This document shows positions 1 through 9,070 of a stretch of DNA of 64,000 nucleotides, piece by piece (position 1 is the first letter of the stretch; each line of letters starts with the position of its first letter). Where the stretch lies: contig NZ_FCNU01000017.1 of the NCBI RefSeq assembly GCF_001545115.1, forward strand, positions 22,428 through 86,427, in the 5' to 3' direction. Under the pieces are notes generated by a model that was given only the letters and a program-made list of their open reading frames with translations, did no database searches and was not told the DNA's origin. A program made the translations under genes and the position numbers. Source of the DNA: Candidatus Protochlamydia phocaeensis. GTDB taxonomy: Bacteria > Chlamydiota > Chlamydiia > Chlamydiales > Parachlamydiaceae.

Positions 1-652
1 TGGCTTTTTTAGAGAATTGGCCGAGATTCACCGTCAGACAGAAGTCCAGCAAAAAGAAAGCTTTCAAATGCGCTATGCCGAAACGCGCTTGAACTTTATT
101 TTTGAACGGTTGGTCAATGAAAATAAAGAGACTAAAGAAAACTTTTACTTTTTTACTCAAGCCGCTGACCGGGGATTTTCCAATCACCCCAGTTTGGTTT
201 TTAGCTTCGATAATGAAGCCCGCGCCAATCCCGTTTTTTCAGGGGATATCCTAGCCCGCTTGTATGTCGATCTCGATCATCGCCTATGCTTGGCTATGTG
301 GCCCTTCCATATGGAAAATCCGCATGCGGATATGCAAAAAGAGGTGTTGCTGGAAAATGTCTCCCATATTCGCTATGAATTTTATGCCGCGCCGGAAAGG
401 ATGGCGAACGAAAAGGGAATTTACACAAACAGGATCGATCCACAAAAACTCGAGCCGGAAAAAGACCGCTGGCATGAAGAGTGGTTTAAAACCTATAATC
501 AAATGCCCTCTATCATGAAAATAACGGTATCGATTGCCGATGATTCCAAGGCCATTCACAAGTTTGGGAAGGCTTGGAAAAAAGATAGGCAGCTGACGTT
601 TGCCTTTGTGCTGCCAAGCAGTAAGAATTTTATCTACTATCCGCCAAATTAA
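1..652 (+). CDS. Unknown protein, 5'-truncated by window edge (possible pseudopilin-like)
   Basis: The reading frame is open from base 2, so the gene begins before the window; a TTG at 17 is only an internal codon. About 217 residues are visible, ending in a TAA. The sequence is soluble-looking, with an amphipathic helical start and a mixed alpha/beta body, and no catalytic motif is recognised. The next gene starts 5 bp downstream and encodes a protein with an N-terminal hydrophobic helix, so the two are very likely co-transcribed. In chlamydiae, unknown small proteins of this style lie beside the type II secretion genes, and the missing start could hold a pilin-type helix; that is inference only. 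Coding status is confident, function is not. Confidence 0.75.
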   Translation, partial: GFFRELAEIHRQTEVQQKESFQMRYAETRLNFIFERLVNENKETKENFYFFTQAADRGFSNHPSLVFSFDNEARANPVFSGDILARLYVDLDHRLCLAMWPFHMENPHADMQKEVLLENVSHIRYEFYAAPERMANEKGIYTNRIDPQKLEPEKDRWHEEWFKTYNQMPSIMKITVSIADDSKAIHKFGKAWKKDRQLTFAFVLPSSKNFIYYPPN

Positions 653-657
653 GCGCC

Positions 658-1497
658 ATGAATGTTTTACCACTCGTCTTAGGCCTTTTGCTCATCCTTT
701 CCGTCTTGACGATCGAGAAGCTGGAAAGATTCAAAGGTCTGGCTGCTGTCCAAAAAGAGTATCAGCTTTATTTGAACGAGCAGGATCGCCAAGCGCTGAA
801 TGATAGGCAAAAGAAGCTTGCCCTGTCCTATGATCCTTCGCAGCGCCAGTTGAGCTTCCGCTTTTTCTTTGATAAAAAGCTACGTGAAGAAAAAGAGCAA
901 GACTACCAGCAGATTCGCCTTGTCGTTGTCGAATTTTTGCGTGTTTTATATGGAGAGGCCGCTTTTTTTAAAGACATGGAGCATAAGCGGCCTAACTTCA
1001 TAGATGATTTGCTCAATGATTTTATTGCAGTTACCGACCGTCTAGTAGAAGAAAGCGCTAAAAAAAGGGGCAAAGAAGACAATTCCATCCGCCGAATTGA
1101 AGATATCATGCACGTTAAATTAGATGATCCCGAGCTGCAAGAGGTCTTTTATCGGATGCTAAAGGGGACAACAACCAAGGAAAAGTTGAAAAGAATGCAG
1201 CCTCTCTCAGGCCGCAACAAAGAAAAAGCCTATCTTCCTCTTTTAATGTTTATCAATAATGATAGGAAAAATTACCGAATCCCGCTCCGAAGTGCTTCTA
1301 GAGAGCTTCTCAAGGCAATTTTCATCAAGGATGAAATAGTGGAGTCTATTTTAGCCAAGCGCAAGGAATTGGATTCCAAAGATCCGAGCGCGCAAAATCA
1401 ATTTGAAAATGAATTCAAGGGTAAGCAGAGAACGGGCATCAGCGATGCGCTCTTAGATTTTACACTTACCTCCACCGATACGATTCCATACGATTAA
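658..1497 (+). CDS. Unknown protein with N-terminal membrane helix
   Basis: The 279-residue protein starts with a hydrophobic helix at residues 3-18 followed by a charged turn, a signal-anchor or pilin-like arrangement without an obvious cleavage motif. The rest is helical, strongly charged and rich in Lys, Arg and Glu. It lies 5 bp after the preceding unknown gene and 18 bp before the Rsm22-like gene, so the three are probably one transcript. No enzymatic motif was recognised. A role as a secretion or pilus accessory component fits the topology but is inferred. Confidence 0.8.
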   Translation: MNVLPLVLGLLLILSVLTIEKLERFKGLAAVQKEYQLYLNEQDRQALNDRQKKLALSYDPSQRQLSFRFFFDKKLREEKEQDYQQIRLVVVEFLRVLYGEAAFFKDMEHKRPNFIDDLLNDFIAVTDRLVEESAKKRGKEDNSIRRIEDIMHVKLDDPELQEVFYRMLKGTTTKEKLKRMQPLSGRNKEKAYLPLLMFINNDRKNYRIPLRSASRELLKAIFIKDEIVESILAKRKELDSKDPSAQNQFENEFKGKQRTGISDALLDFTLTSTDTIPYD

Positions 1498-1515
1498 ATA
1501 GGGAAAGAATGATCT

Positions 1516-2535
1516 ATGAAACTACCCGAGCAGCTGCAGCAAGCCATCGAGTCTGAAATTGAAATTGCGGGCCTAAAAGAACTCGCGGAAGCCCGCGAGG
1601 AACTGACCGGACGCTATCGCCGTCTTTCGGGGGGAAAACGGCAATTCATGACAACGGACCTTGAGCGGCAATCTTATATTGCCACCCGCCTTCCCGCCAC
1701 TTATGCTGCGGTATATAGTGCACTGCAAGCCGTTAAGGAGCGAACGCCCGGCTTGCAGATTAAGCGCTTATTGGACTTGGGGACAGGACCCGGGACGGCT
1801 ATGTGGGCGGCTTGCGAATGCTTCCCGGAAATCGAGTCCATTACATTGGTTGAGAAAGACCAAGCATTGGCAGCCATTGGGCAGCGCCTGGCGCGCCATA
1901 GCGCGCATCCTGCCATGCAAAAGGCGAATTGGCAAATTGCCGACCTGGAGAATCTCCCTTCCTTGCAAACTCACGATCTTGTCATTTTATCTTATTCAAT
2001 TGGAGAGCTTGTTCCTGCATCAATGCTGCCTTTGATTGAGCAATGCTGGCAAAGTGCCGAGCAAGCGCTCGTTGTCATCGAACCGGGCACGCCTGCAGGA
2101 TTTGAGCGCATCCGGCTTATTCGGCGCCAGCTGATTGAAATGGGCAGCCATCTCGTGGCCCCTTGTCCCCATCAATCCGCTTGCCCCATGTCTCATAGCG
2201 ATTGGTGCCATTTTGCTGCACGCGTTGAGCGCTCCTCCTTCCATCGCCGCTTAAAAGGTGCCGTTTTAAGCTATGAAGACGAAAAATTTTCCTATGTGGC
2301 GGGGACCAAAGAATGCTTTCCTCTTCCTGCCGCCCGCATTCTGCGCCATCCCCAACAGCATTCCGGGCATGTCCAGCTGACGCTTTGCACAGAGAGCGGT
2401 GTCCGGCAGCCCACCATCTCCAAGCGTACACCTGACGCCTACAAACAAGCGCGTAAAGCGGAATGGGGAGAGGTATGGGAAGAAAAGAGCCAAACAGAGG
2501 GCAAAAAGGACGAAGGCGTATCCCTAAATTGCTAA
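1516..2535 (+). CDS. Rsm22-family SAM-dependent methyltransferase-like protein
   Basis: This 339-residue protein has a class I methyltransferase fold. SAM-binding motif I reads LDLGTGPGTA at about residues 88-97, followed by an acidic strand end (TLVEKD) at about 113-118. A cysteine-rich motif, CPHQSACPMSHSDWCHF, lies at about 217-233. That motif placed after the methyltransferase domain is the hallmark of the Rsm22 family, related to mitochondrial small-subunit assembly factors, where the cysteines bind metal or an Fe-S cluster. The C-terminal part has the basic beta-barrel-like segment usual for the family. The likely role is small-subunit ribosome assembly or rRNA modification. The C-terminal 30 residues are charged and low-complexity. 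Confidence 0.8.
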   Translation: MKLPEQLQQAIESEIEIAGLKELAEAREELTGRYRRLSGGKRQFMTTDLERQSYIATRLPATYAAVYSALQAVKERTPGLQIKRLLDLGTGPGTAMWAACECFPEIESITLVEKDQALAAIGQRLARHSAHPAMQKANWQIADLENLPSLQTHDLVILSYSIGELVPASMLPLIEQCWQSAEQALVVIEPGTPAGFERIRLIRRQLIEMGSHLVAPCPHQSACPMSHSDWCHFAARVERSSFHRRLKGAVLSYEDEKFSYVAGTKECFPLPAARILRHPQQHSGHVQLTLCTESGVRQPTISKRTPDAYKQARKAEWGEVWEEKSQTEGKKDEGVSLNC

Positions 2536-2808
2536 TCGCTATAAAGTTTATTTTTTCCAAGATCCCTTATCTTTGCAATAAGCCGGGGCAAAACAGGAAT
2601 AATCGATCAATACTCCATTGAAAATAAGAGTGTTAATTTCTTTTTTTGTTTTGCAGATAGTCCTTCTCCAGCCTTTATTGATAGACATAAGAATAGCGGC
2701 GCCTATATTGAGCGGCATTCTCCTATTTAAAGGAGGGAAATGATTGACTTAGGCGTGCTCAAGTGTTAATAAATTTCTCTAATCAAATAAGGATTGGGGT
2801 AAATTGGC
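2536..2808 (+). promoter_or_regulatory. Intergenic region with candidate promoter and 9-codon leader ORF
   Basis: This 273-bp gap precedes the ybh operon. A possible sigma70-type promoter has TTGACT at 2744-2749, a 17-bp spacer and TAATAA at 2767-2772; the -10 match is weak. Overlapping it is a 9-codon ORF at 2740-2769 (MIDLGVLKC) preceded by a near-perfect ribosome binding site, AAAGGAGGGAA, at 2729-2739. The two readings are partly exclusive: if the promoter is real, the leader ORF is not fully transcribed from it. No terminator for the upstream gene was seen. Confidence 0.3.
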
Positions 2809-3666
2809 ATGAGGCGCTTCGTTATTTTTCTTATCTTCCTGCTCTTTTTTGCTGGAGCGGCCTATGCTCTATGGGTGATTTTTCAGGAAAAGCCTAAGGA
2901 AGCTAACACACTCATTTTGTATGGCAATGTCGATGTTCGCCAAGTGGATTTAGGCTTCCGCGTCCTAGGGCGCGTACAATCCATGCCTTTTGAAGAAGGC
3001 GATTTTGTTCCCAAGGGCCATTTTATGGCCGCTTTAGATAAGCAGCCATATGAGGACCAAGTCAAGCAAGCCCAGGCCCATGTGGCATCCGTTTCGGCTT
3101 CCTTAAATAATGCTGAACGGCTTGTCAAGCGGCGCCAGCAGCTCATTGGAACAGGTGCAGTATCAAGCGAAGACTATGAGGATGCCATTTCTTCAAGAGA
3201 AGTGTATCAAGCCAATCTCAAAGAAGCACAGGCTGCGTTAGGGGTTGCTATGACCAATTTGCAGGATACGGTGATCTATGCCCCCTCGGATGGCACTATT
3301 CTCACACGCATCCGCGAGCCGGGTGCGATTGTGCGTGAAGCGGACCCCATCTATACCCTTTCCTTGACTTCTCCTATTTGGGTGCGCGCCTATGTTTCGG
3401 AGCCTGATTTGGGAAAAATTTATCCAGGCATGCCGGCGGAAGTCCTTACCGATACGTCGGGAAGCCCGGTCTATCGCGGTCACATCGGATTTATTTCTCC
3501 AGTGGCGGAATTTACCCCTAAAACAGTTGAGACGACGCAATTGCGCACAGATCTAGTCTATCGCTTGCGCATTATAGCCGATAATCCCGACAATGGGTTG
3601 CGCCAAGGAATGCCGGTCACAGTCAAGCTTCGCCTCAAACAGCAGTCGCCAGAGGAAAGGCCGTGA
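2809..3666 (+). CDS. ybhG: HlyD-family periplasmic adaptor of ABC exporter (YbhG-like)
   Basis: The 285-residue membrane fusion protein bridges the inner-membrane ABC transporter below to an outer-membrane channel. It has an N-terminal membrane anchor (residues 3-24), the first half of a biotinyl-lipoyl domain (about 45-85), a helical hairpin (about 85-150) and the second lipoyl half around YAPSDGTI (about 161-168), then a beta-barrel region. Length and order match YbhG/EmrA-type adaptors. It overlaps the next gene by 4 bp (GTGA) and heads a four-gene unit, adaptor, double ATPase and two permeases, in the order of E. coli ybhGFSR. The substrate is unknown; related systems export cationic or hydrophobic compounds. 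No outer-membrane TolC partner is in the window. Confidence 0.88.
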   Translation: MRRFVIFLIFLLFFAGAAYALWVIFQEKPKEANTLILYGNVDVRQVDLGFRVLGRVQSMPFEEGDFVPKGHFMAALDKQPYEDQVKQAQAHVASVSASLNNAERLVKRRQQLIGTGAVSSEDYEDAISSREVYQANLKEAQAALGVAMTNLQDTVIYAPSDGTILTRIREPGAIVREADPIYTLSLTSPIWVRAYVSEPDLGKIYPGMPAEVLTDTSGSPVYRGHIGFISPVAEFTPKTVETTQLRTDLVYRLRIIADNPDNGLRQGMPVTVKLRLKQQSPEERP

Positions 3667-5402
3667 CGCAAGACCTTGTGACCATTTCTCAACTTTCGAA
3701 GCAGTTCGAAAAGGGAGCGCCTTTAGCGCTGGATTCCATTGATACGGTTATTCCCAAGGGAAAAATTGTGGGGTTGGCAGGCCCTGATGGCGCTGGAAAA
3801 ACGACGCTGATCCGCTTAATTGCCGGCCTGCTCCTGCCGTCTTCGGGATCGATCACCGTGGCAGGCTATGACACGGTCCAAGAAGCCAGGGCCATCCATC
3901 ACCTCATTGGCTATATGCCGCAAAAGTTTGGCTTATACGAAGACCTGACCGTTATGCAAAATTTGGTTCTGTATGCCGATTTAAGAGGCGTCCTAGGTGC
4001 TGAGCGGCGGGCTACATTTGAGAGGCTGCTGGATTTTACGGGCCTGGCTCCCTTTACTGATCGCCTAGCGGGCAATTTATCAGGCGGCATGAAGCAAAAG
4101 CTTGGCTTGGCTTGCTCTTTGATCCGCAAGCCCGCTTTATTGCTGTTGGATGAACCCAGTGTTGGTGTAGACCCTATTTCACGCCGTGAATTATGGAAAA
4201 TGGTGCAGGATCTACTGCATGAAGATATTTCCGTTTTATGGAGCACGGCTTATTTGGACGAGGCTGAGCGCTGCGATGCCGTCCTGCTTCTCAATGAAGG
4301 CAAGCTTCTTTACAGCGGCCCTCCTTCAGGATTGACCAGCCGCGTGGAAGGACGCACCTTTAAAGTCACGCAAATCAGCGGCAATCGCCGAGAAGTATTG
4401 GTCAAAGCGCTCAATCAATCCAATGTCATTGATGGGGTTATCCAAGGAAGCGATGTCCGGCTTGTGATTAAAGAAAAACGGTCGTCTCCTTTTGATTTAA
4501 GCATTTTGGGAGCCGGTGAACAAGCGCAAATCGAGCCTACGCCGCCTCGATTTGAGGATGCTTTTGTCGATATTCTGGGGGGAGGGCCTGGAGGGGAATC
4601 CGCTTTAGCGAATGAAATCCCGCGCATTCCCCCTAAACCTGGGCCCATTATCGAAACGAAGGATCTGGTCAAAAAATTCGGCTCTTTTACGGCTGCCGAC
4701 CACATTACCTTTGACATTCGCAGCGGCGAGATCTTTGGGCTGCTGGGGCCTAATGGAGCCGGAAAATCCACGACCTTCAAGATGATGTGCGGTCTGCTTA
4801 AACCGACTTCAGGAGAAGCGTTTGTCAATGGCTTGAACCTGGAAGTCGCTCCCAGCCAAGCGCGTTCCCATATTGGCTACATGGCGCAAAAATTTTCTCT
4901 ATATGGAGATTTAAGCGTCTTGCAGAACTTAAATTTTTTTTCCGGTATTTACAACTTAAAGGGAAGCCGTCGCCGCACAATTATTCAACAAATGGTTGAT
5001 ATTTTTGCCTTGAAGCCTTATTTGGATGTGTCGGCAGGGACTTTGCCTTTGGGCTTTAAACAGCGCCTTGCCCTTTCCTGCGCCGTTATGCATTATCCCA
5101 CTGTGCTTTTTTTGGACGAACCGACCTCTGGGGTCGATCCCATTACGCGAAGGGAATTTTGGAATCATATTAACGGACTGGTTGAAAAGGGCGTGACCGT
5201 CATGGTGACGACCCATTTTATGGACGAAGCCGAATACTGCGACCGCATCGGGCTTGTGTATCGAAGCAAGCTCATCAAAGTGGGGACGCCGGATGAATTA
5301 AAACAGGCGGCTAAATCTTCTGATAATCCGCATCCGACTTTAGAAGACGCCTTTATTTTTTTGATCGAGCGTTATGAAGAGGCTCAGCATGCCCAGCAAT
5401 AA
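3663..5402 (+). CDS. ybhF: Duplicated ABC transporter ATP-binding protein (YbhF-like)
   Basis: The 579-residue protein carries two complete nucleotide-binding domains in one chain. The first has Walker A GPDGAGKTT (about residues 38-46), signature LSGGMKQK and Walker B LLLLDEPSVGVDP. The second has Walker A GPNGAGKST (about 362-370), a degenerate signature LPLGFKQR and Walker B LFLDEPTSGVDP. A degenerate second signature is, to my knowledge, usual in this double-ATPase family, so it need not mean loss of function. The GTG start overlaps the adaptor stop by 4 bp, implying translational coupling. The protein energises the two permeases that follow. Confidence 0.92.
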   Translation: MTQDLVTISQLSKQFEKGAPLALDSIDTVIPKGKIVGLAGPDGAGKTTLIRLIAGLLLPSSGSITVAGYDTVQEARAIHHLIGYMPQKFGLYEDLTVMQNLVLYADLRGVLGAERRATFERLLDFTGLAPFTDRLAGNLSGGMKQKLGLACSLIRKPALLLLDEPSVGVDPISRRELWKMVQDLLHEDISVLWSTAYLDEAERCDAVLLLNEGKLLYSGPPSGLTSRVEGRTFKVTQISGNRREVLVKALNQSNVIDGVIQGSDVRLVIKEKRSSPFDLSILGAGEQAQIEPTPPRFEDAFVDILGGGPGGESALANEIPRIPPKPGPIIETKDLVKKFGSFTAADHITFDIRSGEIFGLLGPNGAGKSTTFKMMCGLLKPTSGEAFVNGLNLEVAPSQARSHIGYMAQKFSLYGDLSVLQNLNFFSGIYNLKGSRRRTIIQQMVDIFALKPYLDVSAGTLPLGFKQRLALSCAVMHYPTVLFLDEPTSGVDPITRREFWNHINGLVEKGVTVMVTTHFMDEAEYCDRIGLVYRSKLIKVGTPDELKQAAKSSDNPHPTLEDAFIFLIERYEEAQHAQQ

Positions 5403-6546
5403 ATATGAGGTGGAGGCGCAGCAAAGCGGTCGTCTGCGACGCATAAAAGCCCTCATTGTCAAAGAATTTTATCAAATTATTCGCGATCCAAGCAGCATGC
5501 TGATCAGTCTTGTTCTTCCTCTTATCTTACTTTTTGTCTATGGCTTTGGCGTTTCTTTGGATTTAAATCATCTACGCCTCGGGCTTGTTCTGGAAGATAC
5601 GTCTCCCGATGCTCAAAGCTTCGCCCAATCTTTAATGGACTCTCGCTATTTTGATGTGCGGCTTGCGCGCGACAGCCGGCAGGTGGTCGATGACTTGATT
5701 AGGGGATCTATCCGGGGCATCGTCGTGATTCCCTCTTATTTCTCCTCTTTCAGGCAGCGCCCATCGTCTATTGCTCCGATTCAAGTCATTGCAGATGGCA
5801 GTGAGCCCAATACGGCCAGTTTTGCACAAAACTATGTGCTGGGAGCTTGGCAGAACTGGCTGCAGCAGCAGCAAATTAGCGAGCATTTGCAAGGGCTTGC
5901 CCTTGTGCGTGCGCAGCCCCGCTTTTGGTATAATGAGGAATTGGAAAGCCGCAATTTTCTCATTCCCGGTTCGCTTGCCATTATCATGACGTTAATCGGG
6001 ACTCTTTTAACTGCTTTGGTCGTTGCCAGAGAATGGGAAAGGGGAACGATGGAAGCAATGATGGCGACGCCTGTCAGCATTGTGGAAATATTAATAGGCA
6101 AACTTGTCCCTTATTTTATTTTGGGAATGATTTCCATGAATATGTGCGTCTTCATTGCGTCTTTTATATACCATATTCCTTTGAGGGGATCTTTGCTTCT
6201 TTTATGGGTTGTGACAGGGGTATTTTTGCTCACAGCTCTTGGGATTGGCCTGTTGATTTCCACGCTTGCTAAGAATCAATTTGTAGCTGCTCAAGCAGCC
6301 ATGGTCGCCGCTTTTTTGCCGGGATTTATTTTGTCGGGATTTATTTTTGAGATTGCCAGCATGCCATTGATCATTCAGATGGTGACCTATCTCATTCCCG
6401 CCCGCTATTTCGTGTCAAGCCTGCAGACTATTTTCCTGGTCGGCAATATATGGGAATTGATCTTGCCCAACATACTGATCATGTTGTTCATTGGCATATT
6501 GATATTTTTGATAACGGCTAGAAAAACAGTTAAGCGATTGGATTGA
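5389..6546 (+). CDS. ybhS: ABC-2 type permease (YbhS-like)
   Basis: This inner-membrane permease of about 385 residues belongs to the ABC-2 family. It has one N-terminal transmembrane helix, a large periplasmic loop, then a C-terminal cluster of five helices including the stretch around EWERGTMEAMMATPVS, typical of ABC-2 permeases. ATG 5389 was chosen because AGAGG at 5378-5382 sits 6 nt upstream; ATG 5374 would add five residues but has no ribosome binding site. Either start lies inside the end of the ATPase gene. It pairs with the following permease to form the membrane channel of the exporter. Confidence 0.9.
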   Translation: MPSNKYEVEAQQSGRLRRIKALIVKEFYQIIRDPSSMLISLVLPLILLFVYGFGVSLDLNHLRLGLVLEDTSPDAQSFAQSLMDSRYFDVRLARDSRQVVDDLIRGSIRGIVVIPSYFSSFRQRPSSIAPIQVIADGSEPNTASFAQNYVLGAWQNWLQQQQISEHLQGLALVRAQPRFWYNEELESRNFLIPGSLAIIMTLIGTLLTALVVAREWERGTMEAMMATPVSIVEILIGKLVPYFILGMISMNMCVFIASFIYHIPLRGSLLLLWVVTGVFLLTALGIGLLISTLAKNQFVAAQAAMVAAFLPGFILSGFIFEIASMPLIIQMVTYLIPARYFVSSLQTIFLVGNIWELILPNILIMLFIGILIFLITARKTVKRLD

Positions 6547-6547
6547 T

Positions 6548-7657
6548 ATGATAGGGCGCATTGTCACTTTGATTATTAAAGAGATTTTGGCGGTTTGGAG
6601 AGATAAGAAAAGCCGTACAGTTCTTATTATTCCTCCTCTCGTTCAATTATTTATTTTTTCCTTTGCAGCGACGCTGGACGTCAAAAATGTTCCCATCGGC
6701 ATTTTCAATCTGGATAATGGCCGGGAATCGTATGAGCTCCTGCAGCGCTTTCACGGGTCTCCCACTTTCAATAAAATCATTTATTTGCATTCAATCGACG
6801 ATATCAGCCGGTATATCGATACCCAAAGAGTTGTCATGGTCGTCCATATTGACGAGCAGTTCTCTAGAAATCTCAATGCCGGCAAGACTGCCGATATCCA
6901 GCTCATTTTAGACGGGCGAAAGTCCAATACAGCGCAGATTGTTCAGGGATATGCGGCCAATATTATCCAGCAATATAGCAAAGATTTTGCCAATAATGCC
7001 GGCATTCACATGCAAGCGACCGAGTTGATCGGACGCAACTGGTTCAATCCCAACCTACTTTATTATTGGTTCAATGTACCCAATTTATGCGGTATATTGA
7101 CCATGCTGGTGGGATTGATTGTCACTGCATTATCAGTAGCCAGGGAAAGAGAGCTGGGCACTTTCGATCAGCTATTGGTTTCCCCGGTTATGCCCATTGA
7201 AATCTTAATTGGGAAAACGCTTCCAGCCATCATTATCGGCATGATAGAAGGAACGATCATCATTTTAGCTGCCGTTTTTATTTTTGAAGTGCCTTTGACC
7301 GGCTCCATATGGACGCTCTATTTAAGCATGTTCGTTTTTATCAGCTCCATTGTCGGTGTGGGGCTTTTTGTTTCTTCCTTGTCGATGACACAGCAGCAAG
7401 CTATCTTGGGAACATATGTATTCATGAGTCCCGCTGTCTTGTTATCGGGATTTGCCACTCCCATTGAAAATATGCCGTCTTGGCTGCAGCCCATCACCTT
7501 GATTAATCCTTTGCGTTATTTTCTCGTCATCATTAAAGGTATATTTCTCAAGGCCATGCCTCTTTACATGGTTTGGCAAAATATCTGGCCCATGGCCATC
7601 ATTGCTTTTTTTACTTTAACGGGCGCCGCCTGGTTTTTCCGCCGAGGCTTGCAATGA
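6548..7657 (+). CDS. ybhR: ABC-2 type permease (YbhR-like)
   Basis: The 369-residue permease is paralogous to the preceding gene. It shows an N-terminal transmembrane helix (about residues 20-42), a periplasmic domain and five C-terminal helices with the ABC-2 signature region ERELGTFDQLLVSPV. It starts 2 bp after the first permease, so it belongs to the same operon. Two distinct permeases with one double ATPase give a heterodimeric exporter. A 24-codon ORF overlaps its stop codon by 4 bp and leads into mntH, so transcription may continue into the metal transporter. Confidence 0.9.
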   Translation: MIGRIVTLIIKEILAVWRDKKSRTVLIIPPLVQLFIFSFAATLDVKNVPIGIFNLDNGRESYELLQRFHGSPTFNKIIYLHSIDDISRYIDTQRVVMVVHIDEQFSRNLNAGKTADIQLILDGRKSNTAQIVQGYAANIIQQYSKDFANNAGIHMQATELIGRNWFNPNLLYYWFNVPNLCGILTMLVGLIVTALSVARERELGTFDQLLVSPVMPIEILIGKTLPAIIIGMIEGTIIILAAVFIFEVPLTGSIWTLYLSMFVFISSIVGVGLFVSSLSMTQQQAILGTYVFMSPAVLLSGFATPIENMPSWLQPITLINPLRYFLVIIKGIFLKAMPLYMVWQNIWPMAIIAFFTLTGAAWFFRRGLQ

Positions 7658-7728
7658 ATAGACGCTTTGAAGAGCTGTTTAGAAGCAAACATTTAAGGCT
7701 TTCTTTGCTTGAGGCCAGTGATGAATGA
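7654..7728 (+). CDS. Possible 24-aa coupling ORF between ybhR and mntH
   Basis: An ATG at 7654 overlaps the ybhR stop by 4 bp (ATGA) and opens a 24-codon frame that ends at 7728, just past the mntH start at 7721. Both junctions have the geometry of translational coupling. The peptide has no recognisable features, and chance is a serious alternative. Confidence 0.2.
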   Translation: MNRRFEELFRSKHLRLSLLEASDE

Positions 7729-9070
7729 AATAAAAGCAGATTCTATAGACCATGAATTGAAAGACCTCAATCGCACGCCTAGTTTGCGCGAAGTCTATCA
7801 AACGATCTCTGTTTCAAAAGAATGGCCATGGTGGCGCAAAATGCTGGCCTTCGCCGGCCCTGGATACCTTATTTCAGTCGGTTATATGGATCCGGGCAAT
7901 TGGGCGACTGATTTAGCCGGAGGCTCTCGTTTCGGCTATGCTTTATTGAGCGTCATTTTCTTATCTAATCTGATGGCTATGCTACTGCAGCATTTGAGCG
8001 CTAAGCTTGGAGTCGTTACCGGCCGCGATTTGGCGCAAGCCTGCCGCGATCACTATTCGGCGCCTATCAATTATGTATTATGGGTTTTAAGCGAAATTGC
8101 CATTTGCGCATGCGACCTGGCCGAATTAATCGGCTCTGCTATTGCGCTTAAGCTGCTATTTGGCATTCCCATGCTGGGAGGCGTTTGCCTGACGGCTTTA
8201 GATGTCTTGATTATTATGTCCTTGCAGAATAAAGGGTTTCGCTATCTGGAGGCCTTTATTTTGGCTTTAATTCTCATCATTGCCGTGTGTTTTGGACTGG
8301 AAATTTTCTTTTCGCAGCCGGATTTTACAGCCATTGCAAAGGGCTTTATCCCTCATTCGGATATTTTGTTGAATTCCGAGATGCTTTATGTGGCGATTGG
8401 CATTTTAGGAGCCACCGTGATGCCGCATAATCTTTACTTGCATTCCTCTATTGTGCAAACGCGCAAATACGATCAGACGCATATAGGCAAGCGAGAGACC
8501 ATTAAATTTGTGACCATTGATTCGACTGTGGCGCTTTCCTTTGCTTTGTTTATCAATGCGTCCATTTTAATTATCGCTGCAGCGGTTTTTCATAAGGCCG
8601 GGCATCATGAACTTGCTGATATTCAAGAGGCTTATCAGTTGCTTACTCCTCTGCTCAATGCGCCTTTAGCTAGCACAATATTTGCTTTGGCCCTCTTGGC
8701 TGCAGGCCAGAATTCTACCTTGACCGGAACATTGGCTGGTCAAATCGTCATGGAGGGTTTTTTAAATATTCGCATGCGTCCATGGCTTCGGCGTCTTCTC
8801 ACACGGATGTTGGCATTGATTCCTGCAATTGCGGCCTTGGCCATTTATGGCGAGCAATCGGCGACGCAACTGCTGATCATCAGCCAAGTGGTGCTTAGCC
8901 TTCAACTCTCATTTGCCATCATCCCATTAGTTCTTTTTACAAGCGACCGCTCTAAGATGGGCCTCTTTGCCAATTCCTGGTGGATTCAGGCTTTGGCGTG
9001 GAGCACAACAGCCTTGATTATCTTTCTCAATGGCAAATATTTGCTAGATTTTCTTTTCTCTTTGCTTTAA
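7721..9070 (+). CDS. mntH: NRAMP-family Mn2+/Fe2+ transporter
   Basis: The protein has about 449 residues and 11 predicted membrane helices. It carries the two NRAMP metal-site motifs: DPGNW in helix 1 (about residues 57-61) and MPHNLYLHSS in helix 6 (about 234-243). These provide the Asp, Asn and Met ligands for proton-coupled uptake of divalent manganese or iron. ATG 7721 was chosen because GAGG lies 6 nt upstream; a TTG at 7709 would add four residues. It follows the ABC exporter operon in the same direction and ends inside the tail of the opposing gene. For an intracellular symbiont it would acquire transition metals from the host vacuole. No metal-responsive operator was seen. Confidence 0.92.
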   Translation: MNEIKADSIDHELKDLNRTPSLREVYQTISVSKEWPWWRKMLAFAGPGYLISVGYMDPGNWATDLAGGSRFGYALLSVIFLSNLMAMLLQHLSAKLGVVTGRDLAQACRDHYSAPINYVLWVLSEIAICACDLAELIGSAIALKLLFGIPMLGGVCLTALDVLIIMSLQNKGFRYLEAFILALILIIAVCFGLEIFFSQPDFTAIAKGFIPHSDILLNSEMLYVAIGILGATVMPHNLYLHSSIVQTRKYDQTHIGKRETIKFVTIDSTVALSFALFINASILIIAAAVFHKAGHHELADIQEAYQLLTPLLNAPLASTIFALALLAAGQNSTLTGTLAGQIVMEGFLNIRMRPWLRRLLTRMLALIPAIAALAIYGEQSATQLLIISQVVLSLQLSFAIIPLVLFTSDRSKMGLFANSWWIQALAWSTTALIIFLNGKYLLDFLFSLL

